NCBI GenBank assembly: GCA_004357385.1
Contig: SMWF01000048.1
Span: 1-59,900 of the forward strand
Reading direction: 5' to 3'
Origin: Gammaproteobacteria bacterium
Lineage (GTDB): Bacteria > Pseudomonadota > Gammaproteobacteria > Pseudomonadales > Azotimanducaceae
DNA length: 59,900 bases
The notes beneath the pieces were generated by a model. The model made no database searches. It was not told the origin of the DNA and worked only from the letters and a program-made list of their open reading frames with translations. Positions 32,669-40,987 of this stretch are shown here, piece by piece (position 1 is the stretch's first letter; each line of letters opens with the position of its first letter). The position numbers were made by a program, and so were the translations under genes.

Positions 32669-34410
32669 TAGAGCCCCAGGCGCTCGAGCAGCGCGATAAA
32701 TCGTGGATCGTTACGAACGAAATCGTAACCGGGGTTGATCTGCATGCTGAGCACACTACGCGAACCCGAGCGCTGTTCGTAGCCTTCTTCGAGCGCGGTC
32801 AGGGCATGTTCGGCATCGCCGACAAAGGCGTACACCTGTGCCAGGTCTTCCAGACCAAACTCCATTCGGGCGAGTAGTTCGTCGGCCAACGGCTGCAGGT
32901 CACCACTGTGGCCGTAGCGGACGAAAGCCGCTCCCACTTCGCGGGCGCCGGCAACATCTCGACCCGTAGCCTTGGCCCACTCGACGATCGAATTCGCGGC
33001 GTCGCCAGGCTGGCCGGCGCGCAGGTAGGTCAGCCAGAGATTGCCATGCAGCTCGGAGTAGTCCGGGTCCTCCTCGATCGACTCGAGCACCCGGGCGATG
33101 GCTTGATCGAACAGGCTCGCATCCGCGCGGATGTACGCCAGATTCATCGCCATCAGCGTGGTGTGTGGATCGACCTCGAGGGCGCGCTCGGCGGTCGCCA
33201 ATGCCTCGGTATGTTGGCCCTGCCAGGAGAGTACGTGGGACAACCAGTGCAGGGCGCCTGAGTTGTTCGGTTCAATCTGCAGGGCGCGGCGCAGCAGGCG
33301 TTCGGCGTCCGCCCAGTCGTAGTAGTGGATCAGCCGGTTCCAACCCGCGGACGCCAGCACCTCGGGCTCCTCGGGGCCAAGTTCCAAGGCGCGATCGGCC
33401 GCGGCTTCGGACTTCTCACGCGCTTCGCGCATATCGACGGTGGGTGTGTACTCGGGCAGCAACATATAGGCGTCGGCCAATCCCGAGTGAGCCAGCGCGT
33501 AGCGTGGATCCAGCTCGATCACTTTCTCGAAGTACTCCACGGCGGCAAACAACGACTCGCGGGAGCGTTCCTCGAGCAACTGCTTGCCAAGGTAGTAAGC
33601 TTCCATCGCGGCGAGGTTCTCAGTTGGCGTGTACTCGAGGCGGCGTTGTTCTGCCGTTGACAGCGTCGCGCGCAATGCATCGGCGACGGCGACGGCGATC
33701 TCGGTCTGGATTGCGAACACGTTCGAGGCCGTGAGCTGTCGATCGTAACTGTCGGCCCACAGGTGCTCGTCCGTCGCCGTATCGATCAACTGCACGTTGA
33801 TTCTCACCCGATCCCCGGCGCGTTGGATGCCTCCTTCCAGGATCGTCGCGACGCCAAGTTCGTTGCCTATCTCCGGAATGGTTTTGGTGGTGCCGCGGTA
33901 CTGCAGCACGGAGGTTCGCGAGATCGTCTTGATCGATCCGATGCGCGAGATGTGGGTCAGCAGATCGTCATGTATCCCATTGGTAAAAGGATCGTTGCTG
34001 GCATCGCCGCTCATGTTTTCGAAGGGCAGGACGGCGATGGATTTTCGATCCACCGTTTCGACCCACGGCACCATCCGCTCGAACAGAAACATGCCGGCGG
34101 CGAGCACCAGAATCGTGAGCGTGATGACGTTGAGACGATTGCTGCGTTGGCGCCTGGCGTCCTGTTCGCGATCAACCTCCTCATCCCGCTTCAGCCCCTG
34201 GGGTGTCATCTGATACGTCCAGGCAATGACGAGTGCGATCGGAAAGCCGAGCAGCACGAGAATGATTACGGCACGCAGGATCGCCTCGGGTGCTGCGAAC
34301 GCAGGCAAGACGACCGACGAAACTTCTACCGTCAGCCAGGCGGCGACTGCGTAGGCCGCCGCCACGCGCGGCACGTTGCGTCGTTTCAGTTCGGTCCACA
34401 ACGATGCCAT
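32668..34410 (-). CDS. Membrane-anchored TolB-like/TPR regulator-type protein
   Basis: 580 residues from ATG 34410. The N-terminus (FF/LWTELKRRNVPRVAAAYAVA type) carries three hydrophobic helices at about 17-38, 45-66 and 94-110. A TolB N-terminal/FlgO-like domain lies at 123-235 (SIAVLPFENMSGDASNDPFT, then ATILEGGIQRAGDRVRINVQ and DEHLWADSYDR). Tetratricopeptide repeats fill 260-560. Relatives form a large family in marine gammaproteobacteria, often with an N-terminal DNA-binding or cyclase domain, here replaced by membrane helices. It probably works as a signalling scaffold at the inner membrane. The longer frame to 34848 lies over the sulfotransferase gene. Confidence 0.85.
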   Translation of the reverse strand: MASLWTELKRRNVPRVAAAYAVAAWLTVEVSSVVLPAFAAPEAILRAVIILVLLGFPIALVIAWTYQMTPQGLKRDEEVDREQDARRQRSNRLNVITLTILVLAAGMFLFERMVPWVETVDRKSIAVLPFENMSGDASNDPFTNGIHDDLLTHISRIGSIKTISRTSVLQYRGTTKTIPEIGNELGVATILEGGIQRAGDRVRINVQLIDTATDEHLWADSYDRQLTASNVFAIQTEIAVAVADALRATLSTAEQRRLEYTPTENLAAMEAYYLGKQLLEERSRESLFAAVEYFEKVIELDPRYALAHSGLADAYMLLPEYTPTVDMREAREKSEAAADRALELGPEEPEVLASAGWNRLIHYYDWADAERLLRRALQIEPNNSGALHWLSHVLSWQGQHTEALATAERALEVDPHTTLMAMNLAYIRADASLFDQAIARVLESIEEDPDYSELHGNLWLTYLRAGQPGDAANSIVEWAKATGRDVAGAREVGAAFVRYGHSGDLQPLADELLARMEFGLEDLAQVYAFVGDAEHALTALEEGYEQRSGSRSVLSMQINPGYDFVRNDPRFIALLERLGL

Positions 34411-34445
34411 CGGGTTCCTCGGGTACCGGCTGAACCGGCGTAGCC

Positions 34446-35327
34446 TCAGCCGTTGCCGCTGACCAGCCAGTGCGCCTCGTCGGGGGGCAACAGCTTCGCG
34501 AGACGAGCATCGAACGCGGTGAGTTCGTCCTCGCTCAGCGCATCCTTCCACCGCTGGGTGCCGCCGTTGGCGAAGAAGTCGGTCTCCTTCTTCCACAGAC
34601 CCGTGCCGGACTCGGGGGCGAACTGTTCGGCACGGCGCTTCATGCTCTCGAAGCGCGCGGCCTCGGTCATCTCGCCCAGCAGGGTATCGTCGACCACGAA
34701 ATCCAGCGCCTTGGCCATCGCGACAATCGCGCCTTTCAAATCGCCTTTCATGTCTGAAAAGTGGAACAGATGGATATTCGGCAAGTCGCGGTACTGCCAG
34801 TACGTCTTGAAGAACTGCACCAGCGCCGCCAGGCCTTGTACGTCCCACGTACCTGGCTCATGCTCTTGGGCCAGCCAGTCGGCAAACGCGCTCGGGCCGC
34901 TCGGAAAAGTGCTGAACGCCAACTCGGCATCGGTCATGTTGTCGCGGTGGTTGAGCATCGAGAAGAACACGTCGCGCGGATCGCGAAAAACCGCCAGGTA
35001 GGTGCACTCGGGAAAGTATGGTATCCCGTCCAGCGGCGTATGCGTCTTGATGAAGCGTCGATGGGTTTGCGCCTCGACCTGTTTCAGGTAGTCGTCGATG
35101 GGCGCGAACTGGGCGTCGATCCAGGGCGAGATCACCCCGGGTTGAGTGCCGTGGTCGACCTTGCCGAACACCAGCATCGCGCAGATCGCCTGGGTCCAGG
35201 TGGTGCCGCATTTTGGCGGCGTGCAGACAAAGATGTCGTCGGGCCGGTGTTGGAACTTCTCCCAACGGGACGAGTCGGTGATCGGACCGAGATACGAAGC
35301 GCTCTGCTTCGGAACATCGCTGGCCAT
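34446..35327 (-). CDS. PAPS-dependent sulfotransferase
   Basis: 293 residues, strong RBS GGGGGA before ATG 35327. The 5'-phosphosulfate loop is TPPKCGTTWTQAI and the 3'-phosphate site FRDPRDVFFSMLNHRD. It ends in the KKETDFFANGGTQRWKDALS block of cytosolic (Sulfotransfer_1) enzymes. It is the first gene of the operon and similar to the sulfotransferase at 58039. It sulfates a small-molecule hydroxyl or amine; substrate unknown. Confidence 0.9.
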   Translation of the reverse strand: MASDVPKQSASYLGPITDSSRWEKFQHRPDDIFVCTPPKCGTTWTQAICAMLVFGKVDHGTQPGVISPWIDAQFAPIDDYLKQVEAQTHRRFIKTHTPLDGIPYFPECTYLAVFRDPRDVFFSMLNHRDNMTDAELAFSTFPSGPSAFADWLAQEHEPGTWDVQGLAALVQFFKTYWQYRDLPNIHLFHFSDMKGDLKGAIVAMAKALDFVVDDTLLGEMTEAARFESMKRRAEQFAPESGTGLWKKETDFFANGGTQRWKDALSEDELTAFDARLAKLLPPDEAHWLVSGNG

Positions 35328-35452
35328 GATTCCCCCTTCGAACCAAGAGTCGGCCGAGCGGCAATCCTAACGGATCGGGTCAGGCTGGGCACCCGTATCT
35401 GCGGCGCGGGCGCGCCGCCGTAGCTTCGCGGTCCGCTGCAGGTATCTTCGAT

Positions 35453-35509
35453 ATACATGCAATTAATCAATTGCATGTATAGACGTAATGCAATAAAATG
35501 ATTGCATTA
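35453..35509. promoter_or_regulatory. Twin palindromic operators upstream of the SRPBCC-ArsR pair
   Basis: Two copies of ATGCAAT-N6-ATTGCAT lie at 35457-35476 and 35488-35507. Their starts are 31 bp apart, three helical turns. The first extends to a 12-bp inverted repeat ATACATGCAATT / AATTGCATGTAT with 4-nt spacer; the second to TAATGCAAT / ATTGCATTA. The AT-rich context contrasts with the genome. A likely binding site for the ArsR-type regulator encoded at 35988. Confidence 0.75.
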
Positions 35510-35535
35510 AAGGCGAAGAGTTGGAGTGGATCTCG

Positions 35536-35991
35536 ATGAAGGACAGCGTTGTTCGGGAGGTGTTCATTGCCGCGCCGCGCGAGCGGGTCTGGGAGGTCAT
35601 CACGACCCCGGAACACATCAACCAGTGGTTATGGGATTTCGCCGAAATCGACCTGCGGGTAGGGGGTGCGATGTCCCTGGCCGGGACGTACCAGGGCAAA
35701 CCCTTCAGCTACGAGGCAACCATCGAACATCTCGATCCGCCGCACGTCTTCGCGTTTCGTTGGGCCGAGGGTGGCTGGGTGGAGGGTGGCTCCACCCGCG
35801 TGGAGATTATGCTCACGGTGGAGGGCGAAGGTACCCGGTTGCGGCTGGTCGAGAGCGGTTTTGCCAGCTTGGACATCGGCGAGGAACGCCGGGATGCGCT
35901 GTTCGATGATATCAGTGGCGGTTGGAAAAACGAGCTCGGCCAGCTGGTGGCGTACGTACAGCGCTTGCAGCGTGGGAGTACCGGCTCGTGA
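35536..35991 (+). CDS. SRPBCC/AHSA1-family protein
   Basis: 151 residues from ATG 35536. MKDSVVREVFIAAPRERVWE, then VITTPEHINQWLW are the AHSA1 opening. GTYQGKPFSYEATIEHLDPP, HVFAFRW and the C-terminal DDISGGWKNELGQLVAYV complete the helix-grip fold that binds hydrophobic ligands. It overlaps the ArsR gene by 4 nt (GTGA). This SRPBCC/ArsR pairing is common; the SRPBCC protein may sense or bind the ligand. A TTG start at 35521 is the alternative. Confidence 0.87.
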   Translation: MKDSVVREVFIAAPRERVWEVITTPEHINQWLWDFAEIDLRVGGAMSLAGTYQGKPFSYEATIEHLDPPHVFAFRWAEGGWVEGGSTRVEIMLTVEGEGTRLRLVESGFASLDIGEERRDALFDDISGGWKNELGQLVAYVQRLQRGSTGS

Positions 35992-36317
35992 CGGTCGGGA
36001 TTGCGGTAGATGACGTGTTCGGTGCACTGGCCGATCCGACCCGCCGGGACCTGCTGGAGGCGTTGGCGGAGCGTGGTGAAGCCAGCGCATCGGCCTTGGC
36101 GAAAACGCTGCCCGTGTCCAGACAGGCCATTGCCAAACATCTGCAGATTCTGGAGGATTCGGGGCTGGTGGACAGCCGGAAGCGGGGCAGGGAACTGTGT
36201 TTTGCCGTGCAGCCGCGAGCGTTGCTGGCGACCGCCCGCTGGATGGAACGCGCGGCACAACGGTGGGATCAGCGGCTGAACCGTATCAAGCACATCGCCG
36301 AGTCGACCGATCCGTAG
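35988..36317 (+). CDS. ArsR-family winged-helix transcriptional regulator
   Basis: 109 residues from GTG 35988. VFGALADPTRRDLLEALAER is the classical ArsR beginning and ALAKTLPVSRQAIAKHLQIL the recognition helix region. EDSGLVDSRKRGRELCFAV is the wing. No metal-binding ELCVC-type cysteine pair is seen, so it is of the non-metal subtype that pairs with SRPBCC proteins. It is likely to bind the two palindromes upstream and control its own operon. Confidence 0.9.
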   Translation: MTVGIAVDDVFGALADPTRRDLLEALAERGEASASALAKTLPVSRQAIAKHLQILEDSGLVDSRKRGRELCFAVQPRALLATARWMERAAQRWDQRLNRIKHIAESTDP

Positions 36318-36327
36318 TGCGGGTGGC

Positions 36328-36843
36328 TCAGTCCAGACCCAGTTCCGTGAGCGGCGCTTCCACCACCGATTCGGTCGCGTCGCCCATGGCTTCGCGCGCC
36401 TGCATCAAAGCCCCGTTCAGACCGAGCACTTCGTCGGCCAGAGCGATCACTCGACGGTTCGGGATGGCGTGCGGTGCGGCGCGACGTAGCGCGGCCGCCG
36501 AACGAAGCGGGTCGTTGGTCTTCATCACGTGGGCGATCAACGCGGTCGCGGTGGATCGGGACACCCCCGCATAGCAGTGCACCAGCAGGCTGCCCGCGTC
36601 GGGTTCCCAGGTGTGAATGAAGTCGACCAGCGCGCGGACGTCACCGGAATCGATCAGTAACCGATCGGCGGTCGGTTCGGAAATGTCGTCCACGCCCACG
36701 CGATGGTGATTGGCCCAGTCGATCTCGCCGGGCCGGTCCGGCTGGTACGCCGGCTGAATGATCGAGATCAGGTGCGACGGACGCAGCATGCGCACGTACT
36801 GCGGCATCTCGAACAGGCTGGTGACGTAGATCTGGCGTGTCAT
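36328..36843 (-). CDS. Tyrosine/dual-specificity protein phosphatase-like
   Basis: 171 residues from ATG 36843. The CX5R signature LVHCYAGVSRSTATALIAHV contains Cys and Arg of the phosphatase loop; the general acid Asp is probably in VDDISEP. A possible TTG start lies five codons upstream. Its stop is 10 bp from the convergent ArsR gene. It may dephosphorylate protein Tyr or a small phosphoester. Confidence 0.8.
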   Translation of the reverse strand: MTRQIYVTSLFEMPQYVRMLRPSHLISIIQPAYQPDRPGEIDWANHHRVGVDDISEPTADRLLIDSGDVRALVDFIHTWEPDAGSLLVHCYAGVSRSTATALIAHVMKTNDPLRSAAALRRAAPHAIPNRRVIALADEVLGLNGALMQAREAMGDATESVVEAPLTELGLD

Positions 36844-36865
36844 CGAATATTTGGGCAAAGAAAGA

Positions 36866-36904
36866 CTTGGACATCCATCATCTTATAGATGATGGATGTC
36901 CAGA
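36866..36904. repeat. Dispersed palindromic repeat, copy C (complete hairpin)
   Basis: TGGACATCCATCATCT (36868-36883) and its perfect inverse AGATGATGGATGTCCA (36887-36902) enclose a TAT loop. It is the clearest symmetrical unit of the family. It lies between two co-directional minus-strand genes, downstream of 36916 and just ahead of the phosphatase. Confidence 0.85.
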
Positions 36905-36915
36905 TTTAGTGCTAC

Positions 36916-37686
36916 TTACTCCGGGGGCGGGCGCGACAAGTCGGGTCGGGTGCGAAGCAGTGACGTGGTGATGTTCTCGATGCTGGCAACGCCTTGCGCG
37001 TACATTTTCGCGCCGTTGCGCTCTCCAAATGCGGCGATCATGCGTTCCCGCAGCGGCATGCCCTGGGGCGTATCGAGGTCTGCCCACTTGAAGATCGGAA
37101 TGGTCACCAGGTAGTCCGACGGGGCACCAGGCGCGCCGGTCGCCATCGCCCAGTTGCCGTCGTCCATCTTATTCGACGCCTCAACGAGCTGTTTGCCATA
37201 CGTTTCGAAGACGGACGCCGCGCCGGGATTAATGTCGATGAAGATGACCGTGACGCCTACCGGGGTATCGTCGGATTCAATGGGGCGGCTCAGATCCGGG
37301 CGCGCGATCCAGGCGCGGCCATTGGTTTCAGCGACGATCCCCTGAAGTGACGCGGAGATTGCCATGGCTTCTTCTTCCCCGAAGGCCTGGATCATGGACG
37401 CAATCGGGTTTGGTGGATTATCCAGCGCGGCGAAGCTCGGCATCAGCGATGAAATCGTGTACTGAGTGACGGGCCCGATGGCATTGGTCGAGACGAGCCA
37501 GGTGCGGTCGTCTTCGTTCTTCTCGACCGCTTCCCTGTACTTGGTCATGAAGGCTTCGAAAGCAGCCTGACCGCCCGGGTTGATCTTGATGGTAACGACG
37601 TTGATGTTCTGTGGTCCGTCCTGGGCGTTCGCAACAGTCGTTGCGAAGCACGCCAGCATGGCGAGTGCAAAAACTTTCCAGTTCAT
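36916..37686 (-). CDS. Secreted protein of unknown function, tandem alpha/beta-barrel-like
   Basis: 256 residues from ATG 37686. A signal peptide ends near VANA-QDG. Two similar halves follow: QNINVVTIKINPGGQAAFEA FM.KY.EAVEK and TPVGVTVIFIDINPGAASVF ETYGKQLVEASNKMDD, each followed by a strand (QYTISSLMPSFAAL; YLVTIPIFKWADLD). This suggests a duplicated ferredoxin-like domain exported to the periplasm. No catalytic residues are recognised. An overlong frame to 38031 is not supported. Confidence 0.6.
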   Translation of the reverse strand: MNWKVFALAMLACFATTVANAQDGPQNINVVTIKINPGGQAAFEAFMTKYREAVEKNEDDRTWLVSTNAIGPVTQYTISSLMPSFAALDNPPNPIASMIQAFGEEEAMAISASLQGIVAETNGRAWIARPDLSRPIESDDTPVGVTVIFIDINPGAASVFETYGKQLVEASNKMDDGNWAMATGAPGAPSDYLVTIPIFKWADLDTPQGMPLRERMIAAFGERNGAKMYAQGVASIENITTSLLRTRPDLSRPPPE

Positions 37687-37961
37687 TGAAGTGTCCCCAT
37701 TCTTTGCGATTCGGGCGACATCATCGGGTTGACTCGAGTCGCCCACCTTCCCCTCCCGGGGGCGCCCATCACTCCCCCGTCGGCTGACGATTCGCAACAG
37801 CCGCGACGATCTGTGGCTTGATCGCAAAAAGCAAACGGAAAACAGCATCGGGGGTTCTTTGCCGTTCCTCGTTGATGACGGTGTTGATCCTCGGCGGCGC
37901 GCTGGGTCCGATCGGTCTCGGGGTGTTGTACGATCTACCCCCGCATGACGAAGGGGAACGG

Positions 37962-39212
37962 ATGGAAAGTTTCGATGTAGCGATCGTGGGTGGAGGGCTT
38001 GGCGGCAGCGCGCTGGGCGGGTATCTCGCACGCGCAGGTCTCGACGTGGTGGTGCTCGAGCGTCTCACCGCGTTCTCGGACCGGGTGCGCGGCGAGTGGA
38101 TGGCGCCCTGGGGCGCCGCGGAACTCAAGAAGTTGGGACTCTACGAGCGCTTCATCACGAATGGCGGACATCATCTGGCCACCCACATCGCCTATGACGA
38201 ATTGCTGACGCCGGATGAGGCCGAGGCGCGAGCGTTTTCGTTTGGCGGCCTGCATCCCGATGTACCGGGCCCGCTGTGTATGGAGCACGTGGCAATGCAG
38301 GACGAGGCGTTGGCACAGGCGATCGAGGCGGGCGTTGATGTGCGGCGCGGTGTATCGAAAGTCGAGGTCACCGCGGGCGAGCAACCCCGTGTGCTCTTCG
38401 AACACGATGGCGCGCGTTGCGAGGCTGCTTGCCGATTGATAGTCGGCGCGGATGGGCGCACATCGGCGGTTCGACGCCAGTTGGGTATCCGCATGGAAGA
38501 GGCGCCCATCGACCACCTCATCGCGGGGCTGCTGGTCGATGGTGCGGAAGGTTGGCCCGAGGACTTGCAGACCATCGGGAAATGCGGCGACATCCATTAC
38601 CTGGTGTTCCCCCAGGGCGGCGGCAAAATCCGGATCTACGCAGACTATGCGTATAGCGGAGCAGCGCGTTTCAACGGCGATGAGGGTGCTCAGGAATTGT
38701 TGGCAGCCTTCGACATGGAGCCGGTTCCGCACAGCGACGCGGTGGCGAATGCACGACCCATCGGGCCGTGCCGGTCCTTTCCTAGTCAGGATGCCTGGGT
38801 GGATGAACCCTGTGTCGAAGGCGCCGTGCTGATTGGCGATGCGGCCGGCTACAATGACCCGATTCTGGGTCAGGGTCTGTCGATGACCTTGCGGGATGCC
38901 CGGATGGTGGGTGAGCTGATGACCCAGAACGACGCCTGGCGAACGTCCCTGTTCGAGCCCTATGTTGATGAACGACGCGAGCGGTTGCGACGCTTGCGGT
39001 ATCTGGCGTCGTTCGTCACCACGCTGAACGCGCGGTTCGGGCCCGAGGATCTGGAGCGCAGGGCTGTGGCCTTCCAGCGGATGGCGGACAACCCGACGTT
39101 GGGAATGGTTTACCTGGCCGCATTCACGGGTCCGGAGAGCCTGCCGGCCGAATGTTTTACGGAAGACTTTTACGCGAGCGTGTTCGGCACCACCGAGCAC
39201 CTCATTCGCTGA
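37962..39212 (+). CDS. FAD-dependent monooxygenase
   Basis: 416 residues from ATG 37962 with AAGGGGA just upstream. FAD ADP-site VAIVGGGLGGSALGGYLARA, the LIVGADGRTSAVRRQLG block (GD.. motif) and IGDAAGYNDPILGQGLSMTL RDAR for the ribityl/FAD closure. These belong to the PHBH-type class A monooxygenases/epoxidases. It overlaps the following GST by 1 nt (TGATG), and an epoxide hydrolase comes third. The context suggests that it makes an epoxide or other electrophile. Confidence 0.87.
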   Translation: MESFDVAIVGGGLGGSALGGYLARAGLDVVVLERLTAFSDRVRGEWMAPWGAAELKKLGLYERFITNGGHHLATHIAYDELLTPDEAEARAFSFGGLHPDVPGPLCMEHVAMQDEALAQAIEAGVDVRRGVSKVEVTAGEQPRVLFEHDGARCEAACRLIVGADGRTSAVRRQLGIRMEEAPIDHLIAGLLVDGAEGWPEDLQTIGKCGDIHYLVFPQGGGKIRIYADYAYSGAARFNGDEGAQELLAAFDMEPVPHSDAVANARPIGPCRSFPSQDAWVDEPCVEGAVLIGDAAGYNDPILGQGLSMTLRDARMVGELMTQNDAWRTSLFEPYVDERRERLRRLRYLASFVTTLNARFGPEDLERRAVAFQRMADNPTLGMVYLAAFTGPESLPAECFTEDFYASVFGTTEHLIR

Positions 39213-39946
39213 TGGCGGTACGGCCGACGCTCAGCTACTTCGAACTGCGCGGCCGGGCGGAGGCGTCCCGTCTGCTGCTGGGCGATCTCGGTGTTGAGTT
39301 CATCGATCGTCGCATCACTTCGCCTGAAGAGTGGGAGGCGTTGAAGCAGGATGTGCCTTTCGGCGGCCTGCCCCGGTATCAGGACGAGCGGGTCGACCTC
39401 ACCCAGAGCCATGCGATTCTGCGCTATCTGGCACGCACCCAAGGTCTGGTTGGCCTCGATGGCCTCCCTGGCGAAAACGACGCCGCGGCCTGGGTCGTCT
39501 ATGATGAGATCCAGGAAGTTCTGTCGGAAACCCAGGAACATCTCTGGCGCTTCGCCTGGGAGGCCGATTATCAGGACACCGGGGAAACTTATGCCAACGG
39601 GATATTGCGTTGGTTCCTCGGCGCGCTGCAGCAATGGTACTCCGAGCACGGTGAAGGAGAGTATTGGGTAGGCGACACGATCAGTCACATCGACTATCTG
39701 GCCTTCGCCTATCTGGATGAGGTGCGCGCATTCTTTCCAGAGACCCTGGCGCGTGTTGAGTTGCTGGCTGCGTTTCACGCGCGTATGCAGGCCCGTCCGC
39801 GCATCGCCGAGTACATCGATTCCGGCCACCGGCCGGTGGTGTTCGGCATGGCGGTCGACGGGCCGAAGGTCGACCCCGATGTGACGCTGGAGCCTGGGCA
39901 GATGTTTCATAATCCCTGGACCCAGCCAATTGTGCTGGGCGGATAG
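39212..39946 (+). CDS. Glutathione S-transferase (sigma/mu-like fold)
   Basis: 244 residues. PTLSYFELRGRAEASRLLLG with the catalytic Tyr in the N-terminal strand, as in sigma/pi/alpha-like GSTs. FGGLPRYQDERVDLTQSHAI gives the cis-Pro and the QS gamma-Glu site. A long C-terminal tail (VFGMAVDGPKVDPDVTLEPG and on) is extra. It sits between monooxygenase and epoxide hydrolase, 9 bp from the latter, so it probably conjugates or isomerises the same electrophile. Confidence 0.85.
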   Translation: MAVRPTLSYFELRGRAEASRLLLGDLGVEFIDRRITSPEEWEALKQDVPFGGLPRYQDERVDLTQSHAILRYLARTQGLVGLDGLPGENDAAAWVVYDEIQEVLSETQEHLWRFAWEADYQDTGETYANGILRWFLGALQQWYSEHGEGEYWVGDTISHIDYLAFAYLDEVRAFFPETLARVELLAAFHARMQARPRIAEYIDSGHRPVVFGMAVDGPKVDPDVTLEPGQMFHNPWTQPIVLGG

Positions 39947-39955
39947 AGAAGCCGT

Positions 39956-40930
39956 ATGAGCGAAATCACACACCACGACATCAAACACCACAATGTTGAA
40001 AGCAACGGCATCCGCATCCACGTGGCTGAATGTGGTGCGGGCCCATTGGTGATCCTGGTGCACGGCTTCCCGGAGTCGTGGTACTCCTGGCGTTACCAGC
40101 TTCCCAGGCTTGCGGATGCGGGTTACCGCGCGGTGGCGATCGACGTCCGCGGTTACGGACGCTCGTCAGCACCGGGTCCGGTGGAAGACTATCGGATGGT
40201 CAAAAAGGTCGGCGACATCGTGGGTCTGGTGAGCGCCCTGGGCGATGAACGCGCGACGCTGATTGGGCACGACTGGGGCGCGCCCATCGTCTGGACCTCG
40301 GCGTTGCTGCGCCCTGACCTGTTCCGCGGCGTCGCAGGAATCAGCGTCCCGTACGCTCCGCCGAGCGGTCCCGTCCGTCCTACCGATAGGTTCGCCGCCA
40401 TGCGCGGAGACGAGCGGTTTTACATCGATTATTTCCAGGAGCCGGGCGTTGCCGAGGCGGAACTGGAAAAGGACGTGCGGCGCTGGCTGCTCGGCTTCTA
40501 CTTCAGCGCATCAGGGGATGCGCCGTCCGACGTGCCGAACCTCGGCATGGTGGGCAAGGAGATGCAGGACAAATTCGTCTACCCCGAGGTCATGCCGGAC
40601 TGGCTGTCCGAGGACGATCTGGATGTTTACGCGGCGGAATTCGAGTACACGGGCTTCAGCGGAGGGCTGAATCGGTATCGTAACATCGACCGCGACTGGG
40701 AGGATCTGGCGGCGTTCGCGGACCGGCCGATCGAAATCCCGGCGCTGTTTGTGGGCGGTTCGCGGGACGGGCCTACCATCATGGCCGCACCTGCAATTGA
40801 AAAGTTTCCGGAAACGCTGCCGAAGCTGCACGCCTCGATCATCATCGAAGGCAGCGGCCACTGGATTCAACAGGAGCGTCCGGAAGAGACCAACGCCGCG
40901 TTGTTGGATTTCCTCGGCGCGATCCATTAG
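39956..40930 (+). CDS. Epoxide hydrolase-type alpha/beta hydrolase
   Basis: 324 residues. HGFPESWYSW at 36-45 is the oxyanion/HGxP motif, GHDWGAP carries the nucleophile Asp106, and GSGHWIQ the catalytic His302. Asp as nucleophile and the HGFPESW motif are diagnostic for soluble epoxide hydrolases and related haloalkane dehalogenases. The lid region has Tyr residues (FYIDYFQEP, GLNRYRNIDRDW) suited to epoxide activation. It is third in the FAD monooxygenase-GST cassette. Confidence 0.9.
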   Translation: MSEITHHDIKHHNVESNGIRIHVAECGAGPLVILVHGFPESWYSWRYQLPRLADAGYRAVAIDVRGYGRSSAPGPVEDYRMVKKVGDIVGLVSALGDERATLIGHDWGAPIVWTSALLRPDLFRGVAGISVPYAPPSGPVRPTDRFAAMRGDERFYIDYFQEPGVAEAELEKDVRRWLLGFYFSASGDAPSDVPNLGMVGKEMQDKFVYPEVMPDWLSEDDLDVYAAEFEYTGFSGGLNRYRNIDRDWEDLAAFADRPIEIPALFVGGSRDGPTIMAAPAIEKFPETLPKLHASIIIEGSGHWIQQERPEETNAALLDFLGAIH

Positions 40931-40987
40931 GCCCGGTCGCTTCGAGGCTTGCTGAGGGCTGCGGTTCGCGTACGGCACGCCGTAAGG

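Noticed and set aside
37935..39200. 421-codon minus-strand ORF
   Set aside because: Antisense to the FAD monooxygenase, which has clear motifs.
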